This document shows positions 46,487 to 54,982 of a stretch of DNA of 64,000 nucleotides, one piece after another. Numbering within the stretch: the stretch's first letter is position 1; each line of letters opens with the position of its first letter. Position numbers and translations under genes: made by a program. Under the pieces are notes generated by a model, which worked only from the letters and a program-made list of their open reading frames with translations, was not told where the DNA came from and made no database searches. Source of the DNA: Thermoflavifilum thermophilum. GTDB lineage: Bacteria; Bacteroidota; Bacteroidia; Chitinophagales; Chitinophagaceae. The stretch spans positions 2,042,540 to 2,106,539 of the forward strand of contig NZ_FPCJ01000001.1 in NCBI RefSeq assembly GCF_900116565.1, written 5' to 3'.

Positions 46487-46515
46487 TTGTATATATGTTT
46501 TAGACTGTATCTTTG
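46487..46515 (+). promoter_or_regulatory. Full -33/-7 promoter of dapB
   Basis: TTG at 46487-46489 and TATCTTTG at 46508-46515 are spaced by 18 bases. They lie upstream of the GTG at 46542, which makes longer open frames starting at 46476 untranscribed at their 5' end. It means dapB survived the island insertion with its own promoter. Confidence 0.6.
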
Positions 46516-46541
46516 AGCCATTCATTGAAAATCATTTTCCC

Positions 46542-47264
46542 GTGAAAATCGCATTGATTGGATATGGCAAGATGGGGCGGGCTATCGAATCCATGGCTCT
46601 GCAGCGTGGGCATGAGATCATCTGTCGGGTGGATTTGCATAACCGGGCAGCATGGCTGAAGCCTGAAAAGCTATCAGCTGCCGATGTGGCGATTGAATTT
46701 ACTACACCCGAGTCGGCTGTAGACAATTTGTTGGCTTGTTTTAATGCGGGTGTGCCGGTGGTATGTGGCACTACAGGCTGGCTGCAACGCTGGCCGGAAG
46801 TGGAAAAGCTATGCCGGGAAAAGAATCAGACGCTGGTTTATGCTTCCAATTTCAGTTTGGGCGTGAACTTGTTTTTTGCTGTAAACAAATACCTGGCCCA
46901 GCTCATGGCTGCTTATCCGCAATACGACGTGCAGATTCGGGAAGTGCATCATACGCAGAAAAAAGATGCACCCAGTGGAACAGCCATCACCTTAGCCGAG
47001 CAAATCCTGCAGCGCATAGAGCGAAAAAAGCAGTGGGTAAACCGTCCTGCGATGCAACCTGAGGAGTTGGCCATACTGTCTGAGCGGGTAGATCCTGTGC
47101 CGGGCATCCATGAAGTCAGGTATAGTTCTGCGATAGATGAAATCGAAATCAAGCATACGGCTCATTCCCGTGAAGGATTTGCACTGGGTGCGGTGCTGGC
47201 AGCCGAATGGGTAGAGGGCAAAAAAGGCATCTTCAGTATGGAAGATGTGTTGGGGTTGAAATAA
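46542..47264 (+). CDS. dapB: 4-hydroxy-tetrahydrodipicolinate reductase
   Basis: The 240-residue enzyme starts at GTG 46542. The dinucleotide loop is IGYGKMGRAIE at residues 6-16, and the catalytic segment EVHHTQKKDAPSGTA holds the His-His-x-x-K-K-D and SGTA elements. DapB reduces dihydrodipicolinate with NAD(P)H in lysine and diaminopimelate synthesis. The start is set by the upstream promoter and by family length (235-245). In related genomes dapB follows DUF5683 directly; here the RHS island separates them. It converges on the threonine dehydrogenase gene, with a 19-base gap. Confidence 0.95.
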   Translation: MKIALIGYGKMGRAIESMALQRGHEIICRVDLHNRAAWLKPEKLSAADVAIEFTTPESAVDNLLACFNAGVPVVCGTTGWLQRWPEVEKLCREKNQTLVYASNFSLGVNLFFAVNKYLAQLMAAYPQYDVQIREVHHTQKKDAPSGTAITLAEQILQRIERKKQWVNRPAMQPEELAILSERVDPVPGIHEVRYSSAIDEIEIKHTAHSREGFALGAVLAAEWVEGKKGIFSMEDVLGLK

Positions 47265-47283
47265 TTGCCTGCATTGTTTTGAG

Positions 47284-48249
47284 CTATTCGTTTTTCTTCT
47301 TCCATTGTTGCAGGTTTTGCAGCATATCCACCGTCATGCTTTCCAGATCAAAAGCCGGCTTCCAGCCCCAATCCTGGCGGGCCTGGCTGTCGTCAATGCT
47401 TTCCGGCCAGCTTTCGGCAATCTGCTGGCGAAAGTCGGGCTGGTAGCAGATTTCAAACTTCGGAACATATTTCCGGATGGCTGCAGCCAGTTCGGCTGGT
47501 GAGAAGTGAAAAGCATGCAGGTTGTAGCTGCTGTGCAATGAAATGCGATTGGCCGGTGCTTCCATCAGTTCAATCGTAGCGCGGATGGCATCGGGCATGT
47601 ACATCATGGGCAACCGGGTGTCGGGAGCCAGGGGGCAGCAAAATTTGCGGTTTTCCACAGCAGCCTGAAACATCTCAATGGCATAATCGGTTGTTCCTCC
47701 ACCAGGAGAAGATTTGTAGCTGATCAGGCCCGGATAACGCAGGCTGCGCACATCCACACCATATCTTTCGTGATAGTATTCACACCAGCGTTCGCCGGCC
47801 AGCTTGCTGATACCATAGGCAGTAGTAGGCTCGAGGATCGTGTGTTGGGGCGTTTGCTGGCGGGGCGCCCCTTTTCCGAAAACAGCAATGGAGCTGGGCC
47901 AGTACACCTTGTGCAGATTTTCCTCCCGGGCAATCTCCAGCACGTGAATGAGGCTTTGCATGTTGATATGCCAGGCGAGCGCGGGATTTTTTTCGGCAGT
48001 CGCTGAAAGGATGGCGGCCAGATGATAAATCTGCGTGATGTGATGGCGGATGACCAGTACATGCAGCATCTCGCGGTTCATCACATCCAGCGTTACATAA
48101 GGACCCGTACCTTTCAGAAGTGGATGTTCATCGCGCAGGTCGGTAGCAATGACGTGTTGAGGGTCATAAATCTTGCGTAGAGCCAGCGTTAGTTCCACGC
48201 CAATCTGGCCGCAAGCTCCGATCACCAGGATGCGTTCTTTGGCAGGCAT
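47284..48249 (-). CDS. SDR-type NAD-dependent L-threonine dehydrogenase
   Basis: The 321-residue protein from ATG 48249 has the Rossmann motif VIGACGQIGVEL near residue 9, the catalytic pair YGISKLAGE (Y-x3-K) near 144, and the substrate-specific segment RYPGLISYKSSPGGGTTDYA (exact 20 residues) that distinguishes SDR-type threonine dehydrogenase from UDP-galactose epimerase. It oxidises threonine to 2-amino-3-ketobutyrate, which KBL then cleaves to glycine. An upstream extension of this frame to 48648 would run across the kdsA promoter, so I reject it. A link to gcvP at 21.5 kb is metabolic only. Confidence 0.85.
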   Translation of the reverse strand: MPAKERILVIGACGQIGVELTLALRKIYDPQHVIATDLRDEHPLLKGTGPYVTLDVMNREMLHVLVIRHHITQIYHLAAILSATAEKNPALAWHINMQSLIHVLEIAREENLHKVYWPSSIAVFGKGAPRQQTPQHTILEPTTAYGISKLAGERWCEYYHERYGVDVRSLRYPGLISYKSSPGGGTTDYAIEMFQAAVENRKFCCPLAPDTRLPMMYMPDAIRATIELMEAPANRISLHSSYNLHAFHFSPAELAAAIRKYVPKFEICYQPDFRQQIAESWPESIDDSQARQDWGWKPAFDLESMTVDMLQNLQQWKKKNE

Positions 48250-48310
48250 ACGATTTTGTAGTGAAAGTTGCTGCAATTTGTTCGTTTTTTTGTTTTCGAA
48301 AAAATGAAAA

Positions 48311-48340
48311 TTGTTCACAACAAAAAACATGATAGGTTTG
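48311..48340 (+). promoter_or_regulatory. Full -33/-7 promoter of kdsA
   Basis: TTG at 48311-48313 and TAGGTTTG at 48333-48340 are separated by 19 bases. The -7 element ends only 5 bases before the ATG at 48346, so transcription should start at or next to the start codon and the message is nearly leaderless. Confidence 0.7.
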
Positions 48341-48345
48341 CACTC

Positions 48346-49185
48346 ATGAATTCCGAACGCATATCTGCCATTGAATTTCTTTTTCAGGGGCAACCCCGGG
48401 ATCCGGAGATGTTTTTTCTGATTGCTGGTCCCTGTGTGGTGGAAAATGAAGAGCTGGTGATGACGGTAGCCGGAGAAGTGAAGCGTATATGCCAGCGGTT
48501 GGGCATTCCATATATTTTCAAATCGTCTTATCGCAAAGCCAATCGCACAAGGGCTGATTCCTTTACCGGGATTGGTGATGAAAAGGCACTTCGGTTGTTG
48601 CAAAAAGTGAGTAAGGAATGGCAATTGCCGGTGCTCACCGATATTCACACCCCGCCCGAAGCGGCCATGGCGGCTGCTTATGTGGATGTATTGCAGATTC
48701 CGGCTTTTCTATGCCGACAGACCGAGTTGTTGCAGGCAGCGGGAGCTACCGGCAAGGTGGTGAATGTGAAAAAAGGACAGTTTGTGAGCGGAGAAGCCAT
48801 GAAGTTTGCCGTGGAAAAAATCAGGCAGGTAGGCAATGACAAGGTCATGCTTACCGAACGGGGCTCCATGTTTGGCTATGGCGATCTGGTGGTGGATTTC
48901 CGCAACATACCCATCATGCAGGCAGCCGGGGTGCCGGTGGTGGTAGATTGCACCCATTCCCTGCAGCAGCCCAATCAGGCAAGCGGTGTAACCGGAGGGA
49001 GGCCACAGTTGATTGAAACCATTGCGCGCGCAGCCATTGCCACCGGAGCCGATGGCATATTCATTGAAACCCACCCCGAACCCGCCAAAGCCTTGTCAGA
49101 CGGAGCCAATATGCTGGCTTTGCAGCTGATGGAGCCGCTGCTGGAAAAATTACTCCGGATACGCCGGGCACTCCAGACGAGTTAA
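48346..49185 (+). CDS. kdsA: 3-deoxy-8-phosphooctulonate synthase (KDO-8-P synthase)
   Basis: The 279-residue enzyme starts at ATG 48346. It has the DAHP/KDO8P barrel with LIAGPCVVEN, FKSSYRKANRT (substrate loop), AFLCRQTELL and VNVKKGQFVSGEAMKFA, then the CTHSLQQPNQASG region. Metal-site residues include the Cys of GPC. It joins arabinose-5-phosphate and PEP in lipopolysaccharide KDO synthesis, so the cell has an LPS inner core. The upstream -33/-7 promoter fixes the start, since in-frame starts from 48268 would lie before it. Confidence 0.95.
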   Translation: MNSERISAIEFLFQGQPRDPEMFFLIAGPCVVENEELVMTVAGEVKRICQRLGIPYIFKSSYRKANRTRADSFTGIGDEKALRLLQKVSKEWQLPVLTDIHTPPEAAMAAAYVDVLQIPAFLCRQTELLQAAGATGKVVNVKKGQFVSGEAMKFAVEKIRQVGNDKVMLTERGSMFGYGDLVVDFRNIPIMQAAGVPVVVDCTHSLQQPNQASGVTGGRPQLIETIARAAIATGADGIFIETHPEPAKALSDGANMLALQLMEPLLEKLLRIRRALQTS

Positions 49186-49192
49186 GTTTGTA

Positions 49193-49675
49193 TCAGGATT
49201 TGCGGTTGGGCAGGTAGCTGCGCAGCATCCAGGCCATCTTTTCGTGCTTTTCCATCAGGCCCACCAGGAAATCGTTGGTTCCAGCATCTTCATATTTTTC
49301 ATCGGCCTCCTTGGCCATCTTGCGAATTTCCCGGATCAGCGTTTCATGATCATCCAGTAAGATTTGCAGCGCTTTTTCCTGGGTTTCTCCCACCTGCCCT
49401 TCCGTTAGGTTGGTCAGTTTCAGATAATCCTCCAGCGTAGCCACCGCATAATGTCCTAACTGGCGGATGCGTTCGGCCAGTTCATCGATCATGCCAGCCA
49501 GCGTGGTGTATTGTTCTTCCAGAAAGCGATGAATTTCCGCAAAACTGGGGCTTTCCAGATTCCAGTGATAGTTCCGGGTTTTAATGTATAGCACGGTTTC
49601 ATCAGCCAGCAGCGTGTTTAGCATCTTGGCTTCTTCCTGTAGATTTTTTTCGGGGATGCCGATATTTGCTTTCAT
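49193..49675 (-). CDS. dps: Dps-family ferritin-like DNA-protection protein
   Basis: The 160-residue protein forms the four-helix Dps subunit. The ferroxidase ligands are visible: YIKTRNYHWNLESPSFAEIH with the conserved His and Trp, followed by FLEEQYTTLAGMIDELAERI holding the Asp/Glu ligands and the DE motif. Dps 12-mers store iron with hydrogen peroxide and protect DNA. Its stop lies 8 bases from the kdsA stop on the other strand. The 5' flank (49676-49767) is AT-rich; no TAnnTTTG match was seen. Confidence 0.93.
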   Translation of the reverse strand: MKANIGIPEKNLQEEAKMLNTLLADETVLYIKTRNYHWNLESPSFAEIHRFLEEQYTTLAGMIDELAERIRQLGHYAVATLEDYLKLTNLTEGQVGETQEKALQILLDDHETLIREIRKMAKEADEKYEDAGTNDFLVGLMEKHEKMAWMLRSYLPNRKS

Positions 49676-49767
49676 AATATTAAGTTTTAATAAATAAACA
49701 ATTGATTTCGCTCTAAATATGGCAATAATGATGCCGAAGCCAGCTTGTCAGTTTATCGGCAGAAAAA

Positions 49768-52383
49768 CTAACGGATTAGTTTTTTGATTTCATTCAGTTT
49801 GATCAGCGCTTCCACTGGGGTCAGGCGGTTGATATCTACTTCGTGCAGCATTTGCCTGATTTGCTGAAATATCAGGGTTTGTTCATCGAATATGCTGAGC
49901 TGGTAATGCGCTTTAGGTGGGATAGTATGGCCGGGAGCGTCTTTTTCTGGCTGCCGGGCTTCCAGCTCATGCAGAATTTCTTCGGCGCGTTTCACGAGTT
50001 CGGGCGGCATGCCTGCCATTCTGGCAACATGGATACCAAAGCTGTGTCGGCTGCCTCCGGGGGCCAGCTTGCGCAGGAAGATAATTTTGTTGCCCGACTC
50101 GGTGTGGGTAATGTGGAAATTTTTCACCCGTTCCAGGTGTTTTTCCAGTTCGTTTAATTCATGATAATGCGTGGCGAAAAGGGTTTTGGGATGATCCGGT
50201 GTGCCGTCGTGCAGGTATTCCACGATGCTCCAGGCAATGGAAATGCCGTCGTAAGTGCTGGTACCCCGACCAATTTCATCGAGGATGACCAGGCTGCGTT
50301 GGGTGAAATTGTGGATGATGCTGGCCGTTTCATTCATCTCCACCATAAAAGTGGATTCGCCGCCGCTCAGATTATCGGAAGCGCCTACCCGGGTGAAAAT
50401 CTTATCGGTGAGGCTGATTTTGGCCGAGCTGGCCGGCACAAAGCTGCCCACGTGTGCCATCAAGGTAATCAGGGCTGTTTGCCGCAACAGGGCTGATTTA
50501 CCGCTCATGTTGGGGCCGGTGAGGATAATGATTTGCTGGGTGGAACAATCCAGATACACATCATTCGGAATGTAGTTTTCTCCCGGTTTCAGGCTTTGTT
50601 CAATGACGGGGTGGCGCCCTTCGCGGATTTCGAGTGTTTCACCCTCATGCAGTTCTGGCCGGCGGTAGTGAAATTGCAGGGCATTTTCAGCAAAGCAGCG
50701 GATGCAATCGAGTCGGGCAATCACCTGGGCATTGGCTTGCAGAGCGGGAATATAGTCCTGCATGCTTTGCACGAGTGCATCGAAAATCTGTTGTTCGAGC
50801 AGCAGGATTTTTTCTTCTGCTCCGAGGATTTTTTCTTCATACGATTTCAGTTCGGGCGTTACAAAACGCTCGGCTTGGGTCAGGGTTTGTTTCCGGATCC
50901 AGTCGGCCGGCACCTTATGGCGATGGGCATGGGTAACCTCCAGATAATAGCCAAACACATTGTTGAAGCCAATTTTCAGCGAAGGGATGCCGGTGCGTTC
51001 GGCTTCTTTTTGCTGGATTTCCTGCAGATAGGCTTTGCCGCTGTGTGCCAGCCGGCGCAGCTCATCCAGTTCCGCATGGACGCCTTCCCGGATGATACCG
51101 CCCTTGTTGCTTACCGAGGGTGGATTTTCTATGAGGGTTTGGAAAATTTTCTGACTCAGCGACGGACAGGGGTTGATCTGCTCGGCCTGGCGGCGCAAAT
51201 AGGCATCTGGATAGGGTTGGTCGGATGTGGGGGCAAACAATTGCCGGATTTGTTCCATTAATTGCAGGCTTTTACCTAACTGCCATACTTCCCGCGGGGT
51301 GATTTTCCGCAGGGGAATACGCGCCACCAGCCTTTCCATATCGCCCATTTGCTTGAGCAGCACATTTAGTTGTCGGCGTATGGGCTCATCTTTAATCAGG
51401 GTTGAAACTGCATCCAGCCGTTCGTTGATGGCATGGATATCCTGCAAGGGAAACAACAGCCATCGTTTCAACAGGCGGGCACCCATAGGGGTAAGGGTAT
51501 GATCCAGCACCTGCAGCAGGCTGCGACTTTGTTCGGATAGGGGCTCCACCAGCTCCAGGTTGCGCAGGGTGAACTTATCCATCCACAGAAAATCATTCCG
51601 GTCAATCCGCTGGATGGTGGTAATATGCTGCAGGTCAGGATGTTCCGTATCGCGCAGGTAGTGAAGAATGGCGCCGGCCGCCACAATGGCTTCCTTCAGA
51701 TGATCAATGCCAAAGCCTTTCAGGGAATGGGTATGAAAATGCTTGATGAGCAGCTCTTCGGCATACGGGTAGCTGAAAATCCATTCTTCCAGCGGATAAG
51801 TATAATATCGTTGACCCAATTGCTGGCGGAATTTCTTTTGCAATGGACGGGCAAAGACCACTTCAGCCGGGCGCAGGCTTTGCAGCAGCTTATCGGCATA
51901 TTCCTGATCGCCCTCGGCCACCAGCATTTCACCGGTGGAGACATCCACAAAAGCCAGTCCGATTTGGTTTTCCCCAAAATGGATAGCCGCTAAAAAATTA
52001 TTGGCGTTGTGTTCCAGCAGTTTTTCATGCAGGGCAATACCGGGTGTGACGAGCTCGGTAACTCCTCTTTTCACCACGCCTTTGGCTTGTTTGGGATCCT
52101 CCAGCTGGTCGCACACGGCCACCCGATAGCCGGCTTTCACCAGCTTGTGGAGGTAGGTATCCAGCGCATGATAGGGGAATCCTGCCAGGTCAACAGATGC
52201 CGCCGCGCCATTGGAACGTTTGGTAAGCACAATGCCCAGCACCTGTGAGGCAATTACAGCATCTTCGTAAAAAGTTTCATAGAAATCACCCACCCGGAAC
52301 AGCAGGATCGCATCCGGATAACGTGCCTTGATGGCTTTGTGCTGCTGCATCAGCGGAGTCAGGGTGTTTTTGGACTGGCTCAT
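49768..52383 (-). CDS. mutS: DNA mismatch repair ATPase MutS
   Basis: The 871-residue protein has the N-terminal mismatch-binding domain with the FYE motif (VGDFYETFYEDA near residue 36), connector, lever, clamp and a C-terminal ATPase. Walker A is GPNMSGKSALLRQ near residue 622, and the late ATPase sequence DEIGRGTSTYDG is present. MutS finds mispairs with the Phe-x-Glu wedge and signals MutL. I set the start at ATG 52383 because a TAACTTTG element lies 10-17 bases upstream and because a longer frame to 52488 would enter the divergent methyltransferase gene. Confidence 0.95.
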   Translation of the reverse strand: MSQSKNTLTPLMQQHKAIKARYPDAILLFRVGDFYETFYEDAVIASQVLGIVLTKRSNGAAASVDLAGFPYHALDTYLHKLVKAGYRVAVCDQLEDPKQAKGVVKRGVTELVTPGIALHEKLLEHNANNFLAAIHFGENQIGLAFVDVSTGEMLVAEGDQEYADKLLQSLRPAEVVFARPLQKKFRQQLGQRYYTYPLEEWIFSYPYAEELLIKHFHTHSLKGFGIDHLKEAIVAAGAILHYLRDTEHPDLQHITTIQRIDRNDFLWMDKFTLRNLELVEPLSEQSRSLLQVLDHTLTPMGARLLKRWLLFPLQDIHAINERLDAVSTLIKDEPIRRQLNVLLKQMGDMERLVARIPLRKITPREVWQLGKSLQLMEQIRQLFAPTSDQPYPDAYLRRQAEQINPCPSLSQKIFQTLIENPPSVSNKGGIIREGVHAELDELRRLAHSGKAYLQEIQQKEAERTGIPSLKIGFNNVFGYYLEVTHAHRHKVPADWIRKQTLTQAERFVTPELKSYEEKILGAEEKILLLEQQIFDALVQSMQDYIPALQANAQVIARLDCIRCFAENALQFHYRRPELHEGETLEIREGRHPVIEQSLKPGENYIPNDVYLDCSTQQIIILTGPNMSGKSALLRQTALITLMAHVGSFVPASSAKISLTDKIFTRVGASDNLSGGESTFMVEMNETASIIHNFTQRSLVILDEIGRGTSTYDGISIAWSIVEYLHDGTPDHPKTLFATHYHELNELEKHLERVKNFHITHTESGNKIIFLRKLAPGGSRHSFGIHVARMAGMPPELVKRAEEILHELEARQPEKDAPGHTIPPKAHYQLSIFDEQTLIFQQIRQMLHEVDINRLTPVEALIKLNEIKKLIR

Positions 52384-52392
52384 GGTGGTGAA

Positions 52393-52400
52393 CAAAGTTA
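52393..52400 (-). promoter_or_regulatory. -7 element TAACTTTG of mutS
   Basis: Perfect TAnnTTTG match on the minus strand 9 bases before ATG 52383, giving a very short leader. No -33 TTG at the standard distance. Confidence 0.5.
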
Positions 52401-52453
52401 GCAAATGATTGCAGGTGCGCTCATTGTTCATTCTGTAGTAGTTTTGCAGCGTC

Positions 52454-53044
52454 ATGCGCAAGCTCACCATGGCCGAACTCGGCCGCAAGACCGTGGAAGA
52501 ATGCCGACAGGCTGAAAAGCTGCCCGTGCTGGTTGTACTCGATCAGGTCAGAAGCATGCACAATGTGGGAGCCGTATTCCGTACGGCCGATGCCTTTCAG
52601 ATTCAGGCCATTTGGCTCTGTGGCTATACACCCAGGCCGCCCCATCGGGACATCCACAAAACCGCATTGGGTGCCACCGAAACGGTAGCCTGGCAACACC
52701 ATCCCGACACAGTAGAGGCCATCCGGCAGCTGAAGCAGCAGGGATATGAAGTGTGGGCAGTGGAACAGGCTACCCATAGCCGATATCTGCAGGATTTTCA
52801 GCCCGATTTTTCCCGGCCTATAGCCGTGGTTTTTGGCAATGAAATGCACGGCGTGCAGGAACCAGTTTTGCAGGAAGTGGAGGGCTGCCTGGAAATTCCC
52901 CAGTTTGGCATGAAGCATTCGCTGAACATTGCCGTGAGTGTGGGTGTGGTGCTGTGGGATTTGCTGGTGAAATACATCCGTTCTCCACAGGGGCGTGCGT
53001 CTTCTTTTGATTTGCAAACCCATCGCTATATCGAAGATCTATGA
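52454..53044 (+). CDS. SpoU/TrmH-family RNA 2'-O-methyltransferase
   Basis: The 196-residue protein has the SPOUT knot motifs: DQVRSMHNVGAVFRTADAF near residue 30, IAVVFGNEMHGVQEPVL near 123 and IPQFGMKHSLNIAVSVGVVL near 150. These are the S-adenosylmethionine loop and the trefoil knot of TrmH-like enzymes. No L30e-like N-terminal domain is present, so it is a single-domain form. It methylates a ribose in tRNA or rRNA; the target base cannot be given. Its stop overlaps the next start by 4 bases. Confidence 0.88.
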   Translation: MRKLTMAELGRKTVEECRQAEKLPVLVVLDQVRSMHNVGAVFRTADAFQIQAIWLCGYTPRPPHRDIHKTALGATETVAWQHHPDTVEAIRQLKQQGYEVWAVEQATHSRYLQDFQPDFSRPIAVVFGNEMHGVQEPVLQEVEGCLEIPQFGMKHSLNIAVSVGVVLWDLLVKYIRSPQGRASSFDLQTHRYIEDL

Positions 53045-53910
53045 AAACTTCCTTGTTGCGCTATCTGTCGTTTGTGAAGTTCAGCCACACCATTTTTGCG
53101 ATGCCCTTTGCGCTGATTGGTTTTTTCCTGGCTGTGCGATGGCAGCATTATCCATTCTCCTGGGCCTTGTTTGGCAAAGTGATTTTATGCATGGTATTTG
53201 CCCGGAGCGCCGCCATGGCTTTCAACCGCATTCTCGATCTGGAATATGACCGGCTCAACCCGCGAACGGCCCAGCGCGAATTGCCCACCGGCAAAATCAC
53301 CTATCCGCAAGCAGTAATATTTACTGCCCTGAACGTTGTGTTGTTTGTCTGCACCACTTATTTCATCAATCCCATTTGTTTTTATCTTTCTCCCGTGGCG
53401 CTGGCTGTGGTGCTGGGCTATAGTTACACCAAGCGGTTTACGGCGTTTTCGCATCTGGTATTGGGGCTGGGCCTGTCGCTGGCCCCGATAGGCGCTTATC
53501 TGGCTGTAACAGGCCGTTTTCACTGGTTGCCATTGATGTATTCCGGTGTGGTGATTTGCTGGGTTGCCGGTTTTGATATCATTTATTCGCTCCAGGATGT
53601 AGCTTTTGATCAGTCGTTGCATCTTTACTCGATGCCAGTATGGCTGGGTAAGAAACGAGCCTTGCAGGTATCTTCATTTTTGCATGGGCTGAGTGCGGTG
53701 GGCGTGATTGCTGCCGGCTGGCTGGCGGGATTTGGTTGGTTGTATTGGATGGGGGCAGGCTGGTTTGCTTTTATGCTTTGGTATCAGCATCGACTGGTGC
53801 ATCCCGACGATCTCAGCCGGGTAAATATTGCCTTTATGACTACCAATGGCATTGCCAGCTGCGTATTTGCCGTATTTGTGATTTTGGATTTATTTATCAC
53901 GGTTTCATAA
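53041..53910 (+). CDS. UbiA-family prenyltransferase (4-hydroxybenzoate or menaquinone type)
   Basis: The 289-residue protein has about eight hydrophobic helices and both Asp-rich motifs: NRILDLEYDRLNPRT (N-x3-D-x3-D) near residue 61 and DIIYSLQDVAFDQ near 178. These bind the prenyl diphosphate through magnesium. It attaches a polyprenyl chain to an aromatic acid in quinone synthesis at the inner membrane. The wording is close to the UbiA/MqnP group, so menaquinone by the futalosine route is possible; no mqn genes are in the window. The ATGA overlap with the methyltransferase gene implies coupling. Confidence 0.88.
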   Translation: MKTSLLRYLSFVKFSHTIFAMPFALIGFFLAVRWQHYPFSWALFGKVILCMVFARSAAMAFNRILDLEYDRLNPRTAQRELPTGKITYPQAVIFTALNVVLFVCTTYFINPICFYLSPVALAVVLGYSYTKRFTAFSHLVLGLGLSLAPIGAYLAVTGRFHWLPLMYSGVVICWVAGFDIIYSLQDVAFDQSLHLYSMPVWLGKKRALQVSSFLHGLSAVGVIAAGWLAGFGWLYWMGAGWFAFMLWYQHRLVHPDDLSRVNIAFMTTNGIASCVFAVFVILDLFITVS

Positions 53911-53920
53911 ACTTACCCGC

Positions 53921-54334
53921 ATGGGAAGAATTTTAGCAATTGATTACGGGAAAAAACGCACCGGCCTGGCAGTGAGCGATCCGCTGAAAATGATTGCCAC
54001 CGGTTTAACCACAGTAGCTTCCCATGCCCTTATTCCTTTCTTGAAAGATTACATCCGTAAGGAACCGGTAGAAAAAATCATCATCGGCCTGCCGCTCGAT
54101 TTGCAGGGCAGAGATACGGATGCCACGCCTCATGTGCGCGAGATGATCCGCATTTTGCATAAGCATTTCCCCAATGTCCCGGTAGAAGCCGTGGACGAGC
54201 GTTTTACCTCGCAGCTGGCCAGCCGAACCCTGGTGGATAGCGGACTGAAGAAAAAAGCCCGGCAAAACAAAGCATTGGTAGATGAAGTTAGTGCCACCAT
54301 CCTGTTGCAGGGTTATCTCCAATCGGTTTTGTAA
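53921..54334 (+). CDS. ruvX: Holliday-junction resolvase-like protein RuvX/YqgF
   Basis: The 137-residue protein has the RNase H-like opening ILAIDYGKKRTGLAVSDP with the first catalytic Asp, GLPLDLQGRDTDATPHVREM in the middle and the C-terminal VDERFTSQLASRTL. Length and motif order match YqgF. The family is linked to pre-16S rRNA 5' processing and less firmly to junction cleavage. It starts 10 bases after the prenyltransferase, within the same operon. Confidence 0.93.
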   Translation: MGRILAIDYGKKRTGLAVSDPLKMIATGLTTVASHALIPFLKDYIRKEPVEKIIIGLPLDLQGRDTDATPHVREMIRILHKHFPNVPVEAVDERFTSQLASRTLVDSGLKKKARQNKALVDEVSATILLQGYLQSVL

Positions 54335-54364
54335 TTTTGAATTTCATCTAAAAGCAAGTAATCC

Positions 54365-54946
54365 ATGGTATTGCCAATCGTGGCCTACGGGCATCCCGTA
54401 TTGCGGAAAAAATGTGAAGATATTACGCCTGATTATCCGGGTTTGTCCGAGTTGATTCAAAACATGTGGGAAACCTTGTATGCTTCCAATGGAGTAGGAC
54501 TGGCTGCTCCACAGGTAAACGTACCTATTCGATTGTTTTTGGTAGATAGCAAACAAATGACCGATCATTTTGATGAGGAAGAACGTTTGTTGTTTGGTGA
54601 TGAACAGGGTATCAAACAAGTATTCATCAATGCCCGCATTCTGGAAGTAAATGGGGAAGAATGGCCTTACAACGAAGGCTGCCTGAGCATTCCCAAAATC
54701 AGAGAAGATATCTTACGTCCGCAGACTTTGAAGATCCGATATGTGGATGAACATTTCCAGCCGCATGAAGAAACTTACAGCGGACTTACAGCAAGAGTGA
54801 TTTTCCATGAATACGATCATATCGAAGGCAAATTGTTTATCGATTACCTGAAACCCTTAAAGAAAAAATTGCTGCGGAAGAAACTGGATGATATTGCCAA
54901 AGGAAAGGTGGAAGTGAATTACAAAATGATTTTTGCAAAAGTTTAA
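54365..54946 (+). CDS. def: Peptide deformylase
   Basis: The 193-residue metalloenzyme has all three deformylase motifs: GVGLAAPQVN near residue 43, EGCLSIP near 105 and HEYDHIEGKLF near 150, giving the Cys and two His ligands of the iron or zinc. It removes formyl groups from new proteins in the cytosol. It is the last of the methyltransferase-UbiA-ruvX run. A TATCTTTA, one base off TAnnTTTG, sits 4 bases after its stop and could serve the sigma factor gene. Confidence 0.95.
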   Translation: MVLPIVAYGHPVLRKKCEDITPDYPGLSELIQNMWETLYASNGVGLAAPQVNVPIRLFLVDSKQMTDHFDEEERLLFGDEQGIKQVFINARILEVNGEEWPYNEGCLSIPKIREDILRPQTLKIRYVDEHFQPHEETYSGLTARVIFHEYDHIEGKLFIDYLKPLKKKLLRKKLDDIAKGKVEVNYKMIFAKV

Positions 54947-54982
54947 TCCATATCTTTATCTCAGATTAAAAACCGGCAGAGA

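Noticed and set aside
39487-46507. Insertion-sequence or integrase origin of the RHS island
   Set aside because: No transposase or recombinase frame, no terminal inverted repeats and no tRNA at either junction were found by eye.
52384-52488. N-terminal extension of mutS to 52488
   Set aside because: It crosses the TAACTTTG promoter element and overlaps the start of the divergent methyltransferase gene.
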